Assembly (NCBI RefSeq): GCF_016793705.1
Contig: NZ_JAEULO010000068.1
Location: forward strand, 1-64,000
Reading direction: 5' to 3'
Length of the DNA stretch: 64,000 nucleotides
DNA from: Tabrizicola sp.
Lineage (GTDB): Bacteria; Pseudomonadota; Alphaproteobacteria; Rhodobacterales; Rhodobacteraceae
Position 1 is the first letter of the stretch, and every line of letters begins with the position of its first letter. A program made the position numbers and the translations under genes. The notes beneath the pieces are model-generated. The model did no database searches, was not told the DNA's origin, and was given only the letters and a program-made list of their open reading frames with translations. Shown piece by piece: positions 26,013 through 34,726 of the stretch.

Positions 26013-26125
26013 GTGTCACCTCTTTTCCCCCTGCTAGCGCGAAACCGGCGGGGCGGGAAGCTTTCCCGGCTTGTCGCTGGCACCGGGCTTTGCGATGGTC
26101 ACGCGAGTTTTCCGAAAGCCCACCC

Positions 26126-26794
26126 ATGCCCCGCCGCCTTGCCCTCATCCTTGCCCTTGGCCTGACCCCCGCCCAGGCGCAGGAGCCGAACCTCTCGCCT
26201 GAACTGCGGGCCTTGCCGGGCGGCGCGGCGAGCCAGCTTGTGCTGGCGCAGCGGTTGTTCCGCACCGCGACCGGAACCGGCGATCCGGTGCTGCTTCTCG
26301 CGGCGATCCGGCTGGCGCGGGGGGTGACGGTGCGCCCGGCGGTGGGCTGGGAGCGGGCGGCGGGTGACGAGGGAGAGGCGCCGCAGGTCGGCGGCCCGCC
26401 CGACCCGGGAAGCGCGGCTGCGCTGGCGATGCTGCAAGGCCTGGCGGTCGACGACCCGGATTTGCAGGACCTCGTCTACGATCTGGATGCGCAGCTGCCG
26501 CATGGCAGGCTGCCGGTGGCCACGGTCGCGAAGTCCGGCCTTGGCGGAGGGGCCGGGGAGGAGTGGCGGCTGCCCCTGTCTGGATCGGTCTCCGCCGAGA
26601 TCGCGGTGATCGGCGATGACGGTTCCAAGCTGGGGCTAAGCGTGACCGACGAGAGCGGTGCGGTGGCCTGCGCCCGGCCCGCGACGACCGACCCGGCGCT
26701 GTGTCGCTTTACGCCTGCTCGAAACGGGTTCTTCCGGGTGCGGGTCAGAAACGAAGGTGCGGAGGCCACCGGCTACATGCTGATCGGAAACTGA
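26126..26794 (+). CDS. Exported protein of unknown function, paralogue A
   Basis: A 222-residue protein starting with a signal peptide (RRLALILALGLTPAQA). A helical segment (LVLAQRLFR...DPVLLLAAIRLARGV) is followed by a beta-rich C-terminal domain, AEIAVIGDDGSKLGLSVTDESG...C...C.FTPARNGFFRVRV.N. Domain order and many residues match the protein encoded 109 bp downstream, so the two are tandem paralogues. The C-terminal domain resembles PPC-type beta-sandwiches of secreted proteins; no catalytic motif is visible. Function unknown. Confidence 0.75.
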   Translation: MPRRLALILALGLTPAQAQEPNLSPELRALPGGAASQLVLAQRLFRTATGTGDPVLLLAAIRLARGVTVRPAVGWERAAGDEGEAPQVGGPPDPGSAAALAMLQGLAVDDPDLQDLVYDLDAQLPHGRLPVATVAKSGLGGGAGEEWRLPLSGSVSAEIAVIGDDGSKLGLSVTDESGAVACARPATTDPALCRFTPARNGFFRVRVRNEGAEATGYMLIGN

Positions 26795-26903
26795 AGCGGA
26801 TGACTGCATTTGTCACATTTTACCACCTTCTCAAGCGCATGATCGCCTGCAATGATCCTGCCATTCCGGCCCAATCCGGGCTGGCCAACCGTTAGAGGCC
26901 CAG

Positions 26904-27728
26904 ATGTCGCTCAAATCCCTTTCCCTGATCCTTGCCACCACTGCCGTCGCCGCGCTGACCCTTCCTGCCCTTGCCCAGGACAAGACCGGCACGAACGTCG
27001 GCGCTGCTGCCGAGGGCGCTGCCCCCGGTGCTGCCTCGACCATGGGGCTGGCGCAGGAGCTTTATGCGCTGGGAGTCGCCCAGGGCGATGCCGTCACGGT
27101 GCTGGCCGCCGCGAAGCTCGCCGCCTCGGTCGAGGTCACCTCGGCGGAAGCCGCCGCGCTGGACCCGGCGAAGGTGACGTTCGAGGAGGGGACGGATCAG
27201 ACGACATTCCGCAAGAAGGCTGCCCCCGGCGCGCCGGCCGCCCCGGCACCGATGATGAATGACGGCAGCCCGCGTACTGCGTCGAAGGCCACCTTCTTCA
27301 ACGCCGCGAACGAGGATGAGGGTGCCGCGGATGCCCCGGTCACGGCCGATGCGATGTTCGCCAAGGCCAAGGAACTGGCCGCGGACGACGAGGCCCTGCT
27401 GGGCCTGATCGACGATGCGATGGCCGAGACTGGCCGGGGCCGGATCGGCGGGGCGGTCGAGTGGTTGTCGCGCCTGCCCGCAGGCCAGACCGATGTCTGG
27501 GAAATCCCCTACTACGGCAATTCCTATGCCGAGATCGCCATTGTGGGCGACGGCGACGCGAACCTGGACGTGGCGGTGACGGACGAGAACGGCAACGTGA
27601 TCTGCTATGATGTCAGCTGGTCGGACAAGCTGTACTGTGACTGGACCCCCGCCTGGGACGGGTATTTCTACGTTACTGTGCAAAACATGGGCGGGTCGCG
27701 GAACAGCTACTACCTGATGACGAATTGA
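26904..27728 (+). CDS. Exported protein of unknown function, paralogue B
   Basis: A 274-residue paralogue of the preceding protein. It has a signal peptide (LSLILATTAVAALTLPALA), a helical GLAQELYALGVAQGDAVTVLAAAKLA segment, an inserted alanine-rich low-complexity stretch around residues 110-145, then the same beta domain (AEIAIVGDGDANLDVAVTDENGNVICYD, C.WTPAWDGYFYVTVQN) ending YYLMTN. Paired cysteines near CYD and YCDW could form a disulphide, as in paralogue A. Probably periplasmic or surface-associated; role unknown. Confidence 0.75.
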   Translation: MSLKSLSLILATTAVAALTLPALAQDKTGTNVGAAAEGAAPGAASTMGLAQELYALGVAQGDAVTVLAAAKLAASVEVTSAEAAALDPAKVTFEEGTDQTTFRKKAAPGAPAAPAPMMNDGSPRTASKATFFNAANEDEGAADAPVTADAMFAKAKELAADDEALLGLIDDAMAETGRGRIGGAVEWLSRLPAGQTDVWEIPYYGNSYAEIAIVGDGDANLDVAVTDENGNVICYDVSWSDKLYCDWTPAWDGYFYVTVQNMGGSRNSYYLMTN

Positions 27729-27801
27729 CCCGGCAGACGGGTCCATATCTGGGGGCCAGCGGCGAAAGTTGCTGGTCCCTGTCTTTCGGACGGCGCCCGG
27801 C

Positions 27802-28305
27802 ATGACGCAGCGCATCGTGATCATGGGCGTTTCGGGCTGCGGAAAGTCCTCGGTCGGGGCGGCCCTGTCGGGCGCTCTGGGCATTCCCTACCGCGACGGC
27901 GACGACCTGCATCCGCCCGCCAATGTCGCTAAGATGCGCGTCGGCGAGGCGCTGACCGATGCCGACCGCTGGCCCTGGCTGGACCGCGTTGCGGGCGAGT
28001 TGGCCAGCGGGGCGCCGCTCATCATCGGCTGCTCGGCGCTGCGCCGATCCTATCGCGACCGGATCAGGGCGGGGGTGGGCGGGCCGGTCTGCTTTGTCCA
28101 CCTGGCAGGCAGCCGCAATGTGATCTCGGCCCGGATGGCAGCGCGGTCGGGTCATTTCATGCCCGCGTCGCTTTTGGATAGCCAGTTCGCCACGCTGGAG
28201 CCGCCCGACCCCGATGAAGCGGCGATCACTGTCGACATCGACAAGTCGCTCGACCGGCTGGTGACAGATATCCTGCACCGGATGGGGCCGCGCAGCTCGG
28301 GCTGA
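27802..28305 (+). CDS. gntK: Gluconokinase
   Basis: A 167-residue P-loop kinase that phosphorylates gluconate to 6-phosphogluconate. Walker A GVSGCGKSS near residue 9, the gluconate-site DGDDLHPPANVAKM, ALTDADRWPWL, CSALRRSYRD and the R-x-x-H segment RSGHFMPASLLDSQ are diagnostic. ATG 27802 is chosen because the family homology begins at MTQRIVIMG. It converges with the peptide transporter, leaving 2 bp between the stops. No gluconate transporter lies beside it. Confidence 0.9.
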   Translation: MTQRIVIMGVSGCGKSSVGAALSGALGIPYRDGDDLHPPANVAKMRVGEALTDADRWPWLDRVAGELASGAPLIIGCSALRRSYRDRIRAGVGGPVCFVHLAGSRNVISARMAARSGHFMPASLLDSQFATLEPPDPDEAAITVDIDKSLDRLVTDILHRMGPRSSG

Positions 28306-28307
28306 AC

Positions 28308-29069
28308 CTAGGGGGCGGCGAGCATCCGGTCGGCCGAAGCCTCGAACAGGCTGCGGGCGTAGGACGTGGTCATGCGGGCGGCGGCGAGGTCTGCGCGGGC
28401 CAGTTCCTCGACCGCCTTGCCATGCTGCATGACGAGGATGCGGTCGCACATATGGTCGATGACCGAAAGGTCGTGGCTGACCATCAGGAAGGTCAGGCCC
28501 CGTTCGGCCCGCAGGCGGTTCAGGAGATTCAGCACCTCGGCCTGGACCGAGGCATCCAGCGCGCTGGTCGGTTCGTCCAGCAGCAGGATCTTCGGTTGCA
28601 GCATCAGGGCGCGGGCGATGGCGACACGCTGGCGCTGGCCGCCCGACAGCTGGTGCGGGTAGCGGAAGCGGAAGCCGGGGGGCAGGCCCACGTCGACCAA
28701 AGCCTGCACCACGCGGGCGTCGCTGTCGCGCAACCCGTGGATCGCCAGCGGTTCCGAGAGGGTGCGGTCGATGGTGTGTCGGGGATGCAGGCTGGCGTAG
28801 GGGTCCTGGAAGACCATCTGCACCTGCGCGGCGAAGCCGGGCCCTCGCGGACTGGGAAGCGGCTGGCCAGCGATCCGGATCGTCCCTCCGGTGACGGGCG
28901 CGAGCCCGCAGATCGCGCGCAGGATGGTGGACTTGCCGGATCCGCTTTCGCCGACGAGGCCGTAGCTTTCGCATTCCTCCACCTTGAGGCTGACGCCCTC
29001 GACTGCGTGGACGAGGCGGCCCTGGGCGCGGAAGGTGACGGAGAGGTTGTCGATCTCGATCAGGCTCAT
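28308..29069 (-). CDS. Peptide/nickel-type ABC transporter ATP-binding protein (DppF-like)
   Basis: A 253-residue ATPase with [37 protein letters not shown] and [12 protein letters not shown]; the SLHPR segment after the Q-loop is typical of OppF/DppF. ATG 29069 overlaps the DppD-like stop (ATGA), so the few longer in-frame codons upstream are not needed. It is the last gene of the operon. The substrate of the whole transporter is not readable. Confidence 0.88.
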   Translation of the reverse strand: MSLIEIDNLSVTFRAQGRLVHAVEGVSLKVEECESYGLVGESGSGKSTILRAICGLAPVTGGTIRIAGQPLPSPRGPGFAAQVQMVFQDPYASLHPRHTIDRTLSEPLAIHGLRDSDARVVQALVDVGLPPGFRFRYPHQLSGGQRQRVAIARALMLQPKILLLDEPTSALDASVQAEVLNLLNRLRAERGLTFLMVSHDLSVIDHMCDRILVMQHGKAVEELARADLAAARMTTSYARSLFEASADRMLAAP

Positions 29070-29896
29070 TCCGCCCATGCCCCTGTTCGATCGAGCCCCG
29101 GCAACGGTTCCCGCGGGCCGCCGATGCGAGGCAGGCAGTTCAGCAGGCCGCGGGTATAGGGATGCTGGGCTTCCAGCAGCTTGCCTGCGGCGACTTCCTC
29201 GACGATGCGGCCCTTGTACATGACCAGCACCCGGTCGCAGAAGCGGGCGACAAGGCGCAGGTCGTGGCTGATGAAGATCAGGCTCATGTTGCGGTCGCGG
29301 ACCAAGTTGTCGAGGATCGAGAGCACCTCGGCCTGCACGGTGACGTCAAGCGCGGAGGTCGGTTCGTCGGCGATCAGGAGGTCGGGTTCCGGGATCAGCA
29401 TCATCGCGATCATCACCCGCTGGCCCATCCCGCCGGAAAGCTCGTGCGGATAGGCGCCCATCACCCGCTCGGGGTCGCGGATCTGCACGGCCTTCAGCGC
29501 GGCGAGCGCCTTGGCAGAGGCATCGGCCCGGCCCAGCCCGTCGCGCAGGCGCAGGCCCTCGGTCAGCTGGCGGCCCACGGTCATGACGGGATTCAGCGAG
29601 AACTTCGGGTCCTGCATGATCATGCCGATGCGCTTGCCGCGCAGGGCGCGCATGTCGCGCTCGGAGGCGGCCATCAGGTCCTGACCGTCGAAGGTCATCC
29701 GGTCGGCCTCGATGCGGCCCGGCGGGCGGATTAGGCGCAGGACGGCGCGGCCGGTCATCGTCTTGCCCGAGCCGCTTTCGCCGACGATCCCCAGCCGTTC
29801 GCGGTTCAGGGAGAAGGAGACGCCGCGCACGGCCTGGACGGGGCCGGTCTCGGTGTCGAAAGTCACGCGGAGGTTCTTGATGTCTAGAAGGCTCAT
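29066..29896 (-). CDS. Peptide-type ABC transporter ATP-binding protein (DppD-like)
   Basis: A 276-residue ATPase: GESGSGKTM as Walker A, MIMQDPKFSLNPVMTVG, ELSGGMGQRVMIAMML signature, [12 protein letters not shown] and a C-terminal HPYTRGLLNCLPR, the oligopeptide-transporter extension associated with an Fe-S site in some relatives. The signature LSGGMGQR is the usual DppD/OppD form. It overlaps both neighbours by 4 bp. Confidence 0.88.
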   Translation of the reverse strand: MSLLDIKNLRVTFDTETGPVQAVRGVSFSLNRERLGIVGESGSGKTMTGRAVLRLIRPPGRIEADRMTFDGQDLMAASERDMRALRGKRIGMIMQDPKFSLNPVMTVGRQLTEGLRLRDGLGRADASAKALAALKAVQIRDPERVMGAYPHELSGGMGQRVMIAMMLIPEPDLLIADEPTSALDVTVQAEVLSILDNLVRDRNMSLIFISHDLRLVARFCDRVLVMYKGRIVEEVAAGKLLEAQHPYTRGLLNCLPRIGGPREPLPGLDRTGAWAE

Positions 29897-30798
29897 CGCG
29901 AGGCACTCCTCGGATCAAGCACATCGCGGAGCCCGTCGCCGAGGAGGTTGAAGCCCAGCGAGACGATGAAGATGGCGAGGCCGGGCATGGTGGCGACCCA
30001 CCATTGCTCGAACAGGAACTTGCGGCCGGAGGAGATCATCAGTCCCCATTCCGGCAGGGGCGGCTGCACGCCGAGGCCGAGGAAGCCGAGGCCCGCCGCG
30101 ATCAGGATCACCCCCGCCATGTCCAGCGTGACGCGGATGATGACCGACGGCAGGCACATCGGCACGACATGACCCGCGATGATCCGCGGGGCAGAGGCGC
30201 CTTGCAGGCGGATGGCGGCGATGTAGTCGGAGTTGCGCACTGTCAGCGTCTCGGCCCGCGCGATCCGGGCATAGGGCGGCCAAGCGGTCAGCGCGATGGC
30301 GAGGACGGCGTTCTCGATGCCCGGGCCCAGGACGGCGACGAGGGCGAGGGCCAGGATCAGCCGGGGGAAGGCGAGGAAGATGTCGGTCAGGCGCATGAGC
30401 ACCGCGTCGATCCAGCCGCCGAAATAGCCCGAGACGGTGCCGACCAGAAGACCGAGGACCGGGGCGGTCACGGCGACGAGTGCGATGATGTAAAGCGTGA
30501 TCCGCGCGCCGTGGATGATCCGGCTCAGGATGTCGCGCCCGAAATCGTCGGTGCCAAGCAGGTAGCCGGGAGTGCCGGGCGGCTTCAGCCGGTTGCCGAG
30601 GTTCTGCACGAAGGGATCATGCGGCGCGATCCAGGGGGCGAGCAGCGCGACAACCAACAGCAGCCCCACGATGACCAGCCCCGCCATCGCCAGCCGGTTC
30701 CTGCGGATGCGCAGCGCGGCTAGCCAGAGCTGCCCCAGTCTGGCTTGCCGCCGCGATGCGGGGTTCGGGTCGGAGAGCCAGGCGCGCAGCGTCGTCAT
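29893..30798 (-). CDS. Peptide-type ABC transporter permease (DppC-like)
   Basis: A 301-residue permease with an N-terminal cytoplasmic segment and a first membrane helix (LAMAGLVIVGLLLVVALLA). The diagnostic LLGTDDFGRDILSR periplasmic motif follows, then four or five more helices with the EAA loop (IAAIRLQGASAPRIIAGHVVP). It starts within ATGA of the DppB-like gene. Longer open frames on this strand extend far upstream but run through the DppB gene in another frame. Confidence 0.88.
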   Translation of the reverse strand: MTTLRAWLSDPNPASRRQARLGQLWLAALRIRRNRLAMAGLVIVGLLLVVALLAPWIAPHDPFVQNLGNRLKPPGTPGYLLGTDDFGRDILSRIIHGARITLYIIALVAVTAPVLGLLVGTVSGYFGGWIDAVLMRLTDIFLAFPRLILALALVAVLGPGIENAVLAIALTAWPPYARIARAETLTVRNSDYIAAIRLQGASAPRIIAGHVVPMCLPSVIIRVTLDMAGVILIAAGLGFLGLGVQPPLPEWGLMISSGRKFLFEQWWVATMPGLAIFIVSLGFNLLGDGLRDVLDPRSASR

Positions 30799-31859
30799 GT
30801 CCGCGCCCTGGGGTCGACAAGGCGGTAGAGGAGGTCGGAGGCCATGTTCAGTGTGACGAAGGCCACGCCCACGACCACGGTGCCACCCAGCACGGCAGGC
30901 ATGTCGGCGGCGAAGAGCGCATCGGTGATGTAGCTGCCAAGGCCGGGCCAGGCGAAGATCGTCTCGGTCAGGACTGACCCCTCCAGCAGGTAGGCGTAGG
31001 ACAGGGCGATGACGGTGATCAGCGGCACCAGCACGTTCTTCATGGCATGGACCCAGATCACCCGGCTTTCCGGCATCCCCTTCACCCGGGCGGTGGTGAT
31101 GTATTCCTGCCCAAGCTCGTTCATCATGAAGCTGCGGGTCATCCGGCTGATGTAGGCCATCGAGACATAGCCCAGAAGGCCCGCAGGCAGGATGATGTGG
31201 CTGAGAGCGTTGGCGAAGACATCCCAGGCACCGTTCAGCGCAGAATCGATCAGGATCATGCCGGTGTAGGGTTTCAGGGTGAACTCCATCATCATGTCGT
31301 AGGTCGGGTCCAGCCGACCGGGACCGGCAACCCAGTCGAGCTGGCCGTAGAAGACCAGAAGCCCGATCAGCCCCAGCCAGAAGACCGGCATCGAATAGCC
31401 CATCAGGCCGACGACGCGGACGATCTGGTCGGCGATGCTGCCGGGGCGCGTGGCGGCGAGGACTCCGGCCGGGACGCCGACAAGGGTGCCGAAGATCGTG
31501 CCCAGTGTCGCAAGCTCCAGCGTCGCGGGGAAATAGCGCGCGATTTCGCTGGCGATATCCTGGCCGGTGCGGATCGACCGGCCGAGATCGCCCTGCACGG
31601 CGTCGCGGACATAGATCAGGAACTGCTGCCACATCGGCAGGTCGAGGCCCAGCTTGTCACGGACCGCCTGTATCTGCGCCTCGGTCGCGCGTTCGCCGAC
31701 GATGCTGAGCACCGGGTCGATGGGCACGACGCGGCCGATCAGGAAGGTAACAAGAAGCAGGCCCAGAAGGGTGATGGCAAGCGTCAGAAGGCCAAGCCCG
31801 ATCTGGCCCGACAGGGTCAGCAGGCGGTTCTTACGCGCGGGGGAGGGGAGACCGGACAT
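30795..31859 (-). CDS. Peptide-type ABC transporter permease (DppB-like)
   Basis: A 354-residue permease. The first helix is LGLLLVTFLIGRVVPIDP, followed by a large periplasmic region (GLDLPMWQQFLIYVRDAVQGDLGRS, typical of DppB), then five helices. The EAA loop is EYITTARVKGMPESR. It lies 38 bp after the binding-protein gene, with a hairpin in between. Confidence 0.88.
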   Translation of the reverse strand: MSGLPSPARKNRLLTLSGQIGLGLLTLAITLLGLLLVTFLIGRVVPIDPVLSIVGERATEAQIQAVRDKLGLDLPMWQQFLIYVRDAVQGDLGRSIRTGQDIASEIARYFPATLELATLGTIFGTLVGVPAGVLAATRPGSIADQIVRVVGLMGYSMPVFWLGLIGLLVFYGQLDWVAGPGRLDPTYDMMMEFTLKPYTGMILIDSALNGAWDVFANALSHIILPAGLLGYVSMAYISRMTRSFMMNELGQEYITTARVKGMPESRVIWVHAMKNVLVPLITVIALSYAYLLEGSVLTETIFAWPGLGSYITDALFAADMPAVLGGTVVVGVAFVTLNMASDLLYRLVDPRART

Positions 31860-31867
31860 GCGGTAAA

Positions 31868-31891
31868 GGGCCGCCCCCGAAGGGACGGCCC
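31868..31891 (-). promoter_or_regulatory. Intercistronic UUCG hairpin between binding-protein and permease genes
   Basis: Read on the minus strand, GGGCCGTCCC, loop TTCG, GGGGCGGCCC form a 10-bp stem (one G:U pair) with a C(UUCG)G tetraloop, an unusually stable fold, followed by only TTTA. It sits in the 38-bp gap after the SBP stop and is likely to stabilise that message or attenuate read-through. Confidence 0.65.
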
Positions 31892-31897
31892 AATCGC

Positions 31898-33499
31898 CTA
31901 CTTGGTCACGGTCCAGTAGGAGGCAGAGTCGGTCGCGCCACCGGCGTAGAAGCCCGAGACATTGGCGCGCATCCCGTCCTGCCGGGCCTGCTGGAACATC
32001 AGCACGAAGGCGGAATTGTCACGCACCTTGCGCTGAATGTCGCCATACATCTCTGCCCGTTTGGCGCTGTCCTTCTCGACCACGGCGGCCTCGGTCTCGG
32101 CGTTCAGCTCGGCACCCGGGTCCCAGGCGGTCCGCCAGGCGAGGTAGCCCGTGGCATTCGCCTCGTCGCTGTTGTCGGGGTTCAGCGCGAAGGTCGAGGC
32201 GTTGGTATGCGGGTCGGGATAGTCAGGCCCCCAGGTCTGCAGCGTGATGTCATGCAGACGCCCGCGATAGGTGGCAAGACCCTGCGCCCCGTCGCCCACG
32301 TCGAGAACCAGGTTGATGCCGATCTGGGCGAAGGTGTTCTGGATCGAGGTGGCGATGTCCATCCGTTCCTGGTTGTTGCGGACGGTGAAGCCGATCTCGA
32401 TAGGAAGCGTCAGCCCGGATTCGGCCATCAGCGCCTTGGCCTTCTCGATATCGAGCGAGTAGGGGTTCTCGTCGATGGAGCCGAGGAAGCCCTTGGGCAG
32501 GAAGTTCTGGTGCACGACCCAGAGGCCCTTGAGGATGCTGTCCTGCATGCCCGTGTAGTCTATGGCCCAGCGCATCGCTTCCTGGACCTTCGGGTTCGCC
32601 AGTTCCGCTTTCTTCTGGTTCAGCGCGAGATAATAGACCTGCCCGCCCACGTCGGACTGGATCTTCACGTCGGCATTGCCCGAAAGGCCTTCGAGGTCGG
32701 TCGGCGTCAGCTCGCGCGCGATGTCGATGTCGCCCTTTTCCAGCAGCAGGCGTTCGGTCGCGCCTTCGGGGATATGCTGCATGAAGACGTTCTTGATCTT
32801 GGCGTCGCCGCGCCAGTGGCCCTGACGGGCTTCCAGCACATAGCCTTCGTTCGGCTTGAACGACTTCAGCACATAGGCCCCGGTCCCGGCGCTGTTGGCC
32901 TTCAGCCAGGCATTGCCCATGTCGCCGTCGACCTCGTTCGCCATGACGGTCTTCATGTCGACGATATTCGCCACGCCCGCCGTCAGGCAGTTGTAGACGA
33001 AGGAGGGCGCATAAGCCTTGTCGGTCTTCAGTGTGACGGTGTCGCCCTCGAAGGTGATCATCTGGTCGACGTTTTCCGGCGTCAGCCCGAACTGGGTCAG
33101 GATGAAGGCCGGGGTCTTGTTCAGCTTGACGACGCGGCGCAGCGAGCCCGCAGCATCCTCGGCGGTCAGGGGGTTTCCGGACGAGAAGGTGATCCCGGAC
33201 TTGATCTTGAACGTGTAGGTCATGCCGTCATCGGCCACCGACCAGCTTTCGGCGAGACCCGGCACCAGCTCTCCCGGCTTGGCGGGGTCAAGCTCGACCA
33301 GCGTGTCATAGGTATTGTTGTTCAGGTCCACGCCCGAGAACTCGAAGGCCTCGTGCGGGTCGATCGACACGATGTCGTCGATGGCATCGGCGACAACCAG
33401 CGTGTCGGCCGGAGTCTCTGCCATCAGCGCCATCGGCGAGGTGCCCATCATCAGCACCGCCAAGGCCGCGGCACGGGCAAATCCTTGCTTCAGCTGCAT
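31898..33499 (-). CDS. ABC transporter substrate-binding protein, family 5 (peptide type)
   Basis: A 533-residue periplasmic protein. A signal peptide runs to about residue 27 (AAALAVLMMGTSPMALMA). The mature protein has the SBP_bac_5 pattern: VVADAIDDIVSIDPHEAFEFSG near the start, AESWSVADDGMTYTFKIKSGITFSSG, YYLALNQKK, and RPLH-like GPDYPDPHTNASTF late. First gene of the five-gene operon, with AGGGAGA before its ATG. A TTGACA-like box on the minus strand (33580-33585) lies about 80 bp upstream, but no clear -10 was found. Ligand could be a dipeptide, oligopeptide or another small molecule. Confidence 0.88.
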   Translation of the reverse strand: MQLKQGFARAAALAVLMMGTSPMALMAETPADTLVVADAIDDIVSIDPHEAFEFSGVDLNNNTYDTLVELDPAKPGELVPGLAESWSVADDGMTYTFKIKSGITFSSGNPLTAEDAAGSLRRVVKLNKTPAFILTQFGLTPENVDQMITFEGDTVTLKTDKAYAPSFVYNCLTAGVANIVDMKTVMANEVDGDMGNAWLKANSAGTGAYVLKSFKPNEGYVLEARQGHWRGDAKIKNVFMQHIPEGATERLLLEKGDIDIARELTPTDLEGLSGNADVKIQSDVGGQVYYLALNQKKAELANPKVQEAMRWAIDYTGMQDSILKGLWVVHQNFLPKGFLGSIDENPYSLDIEKAKALMAESGLTLPIEIGFTVRNNQERMDIATSIQNTFAQIGINLVLDVGDGAQGLATYRGRLHDITLQTWGPDYPDPHTNASTFALNPDNSDEANATGYLAWRTAWDPGAELNAETEAAVVEKDSAKRAEMYGDIQRKVRDNSAFVLMFQQARQDGMRANVSGFYAGGATDSASYWTVTK

Positions 33500-33742
33500 A
33501 ATCCATCTCCCTGTTCTTTTGTGATCGCGGAGTCGGTCTCACCGCTTCCTTGACCAACAGGACAAATCTGCCGCACGACTGTCAACCGAAATCCCCTCGG
33601 CCTGCGGGAAAGCTTGATCCGGCGGCAGACGGGCCTGGCAGCCCGGGTTTCCGGGCCGGTTCGATACTGCCGTGGCCATGCCCTGCCGCAGAGGCTTGCA
33701 AGAGCGCGAGACCGTCGCGAGGACGGTGCGCGTGATCGCTGT

Positions 33743-34726
33743 CTAGATCAGGCCTTCCTTGCGGAACAACGCCTTGAGGTCGGTCTCGGGGCGCGCGCCG
33801 AAATGGGAAATCACCTCGGCGGCGGCGACGCAGCCCATGCGGCCCGCGGTAGCAAGCGGCTGGCCGGTCGCGAGGCCATAAAGGAACCCCGCGGCGAACT
33901 GGTCGCCCGCGCCGGTGGCATCCACCGGCACGACGCGGCGGACGGGGACCACGGCCTGTTCCTCGCCCCGTACGACGATCACGTCATGGCCCGACCGGGT
34001 GCAGACCACCAGCCCCGCATCCGCCGCCGCCTGCTCCAGCGCGGCGGAAAGGTCGGTCTGGTAGAGCGAGGCCCATTCGTGTTCGTTGCCGATCACATAG
34101 TCCAGCGACTTCACCAGCCGCCGGAAATCGCCCCGGTGCCGGTCGACGCAGAACGGATCGGAAAGCGCGATCCCGGCCTTGCCGCCCGCCTTGTGGCACA
34201 GGTCGACCGCGCGTTCGAAGGCCTGCATCCCTTTCGACTTGTCGTAAAGATAACCTTCCAGGAACAGGATCTCGGCGCTGCCGGCGACGCTGTCGGACAC
34301 GTCATCGGGGCCAAGCTCGGAGGAAATGCCGAGGTAGGTGTTCATCGACCGCTCCCCGTCCGGCGAGACGAAGATCATCGACCGCGAGGTCGGCAGCTCG
34401 CCCCCCGGCACCGGCGGGTTGACGAAATCGGTGCCCTCCTGCGCCATGGTCTGCGCGTAAAACCGCCCAAGCGCATCATCGTGCACCCGGCCGATGAAGG
34501 CGGTCGTCAGGCCCAGATTGCCCAGCCCCGCCAGCGTGTTCGCCACCGATCCGCCCGGGGCCTGCTGACGGTTGGTCATCGCGCCGTACAGCAACTCGCC
34601 CCGCTCACGTTCGACCAGCTGCATGATGCCCTTCTGGATGCCCATCAGGTCCAGGAAACTGTCGTCGGCGGACGAGAACACGTCGACGATGGCATTGCCG
34701 ATGCCGACGACCTGGTAGGACTTCAT
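33743..34726 (-). CDS. PfkB-family carbohydrate/adenosine kinase
   Basis: A 327-residue ribokinase-fold kinase. VVGIGNAIVDV at the start, PGGSVANTLAGL substrate loop, and DATGAGDQFAAGFLYGL with the catalytic aspartate and anion hole. The sequence is of the type usually annotated adenosine kinase in alphaproteobacteria. ATG 34726 is preferred because GGAGAAG precedes it and it overlaps the nth stop by ATGA. The nth-pfkB pairing recurs in related genomes. Confidence 0.85.
   Translation of the reverse strand: MKSYQVVGIGNAIVDVFSSADDSFLDLMGIQKGIMQLVERERGELLYGAMTNRQQAPGGSVANTLAGLGNLGLTTAFIGRVHDDALGRFYAQTMAQEGTDFVNPPVPGGELPTSRSMIFVSPDGERSMNTYLGISSELGPDDVSDSVAGSAEILFLEGYLYDKSKGMQAFERAVDLCHKAGGKAGIALSDPFCVDRHRGDFRRLVKSLDYVIGNEHEWASLYQTDLSAALEQAAADAGLVVCTRSGHDVIVVRGEEQAVVPVRRVVPVDATGAGDQFAAGFLYGLATGQPLATAGRMGCVAAAEVISHFGARPETDLKALFRKEGLI

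Noticed and set aside
30799-31632. N-terminal extension of the DppC-like permease
   Set aside because: It overlaps the DppB-like gene in a different frame; the permease has a normal start at 30798 with an ATGA overlap.
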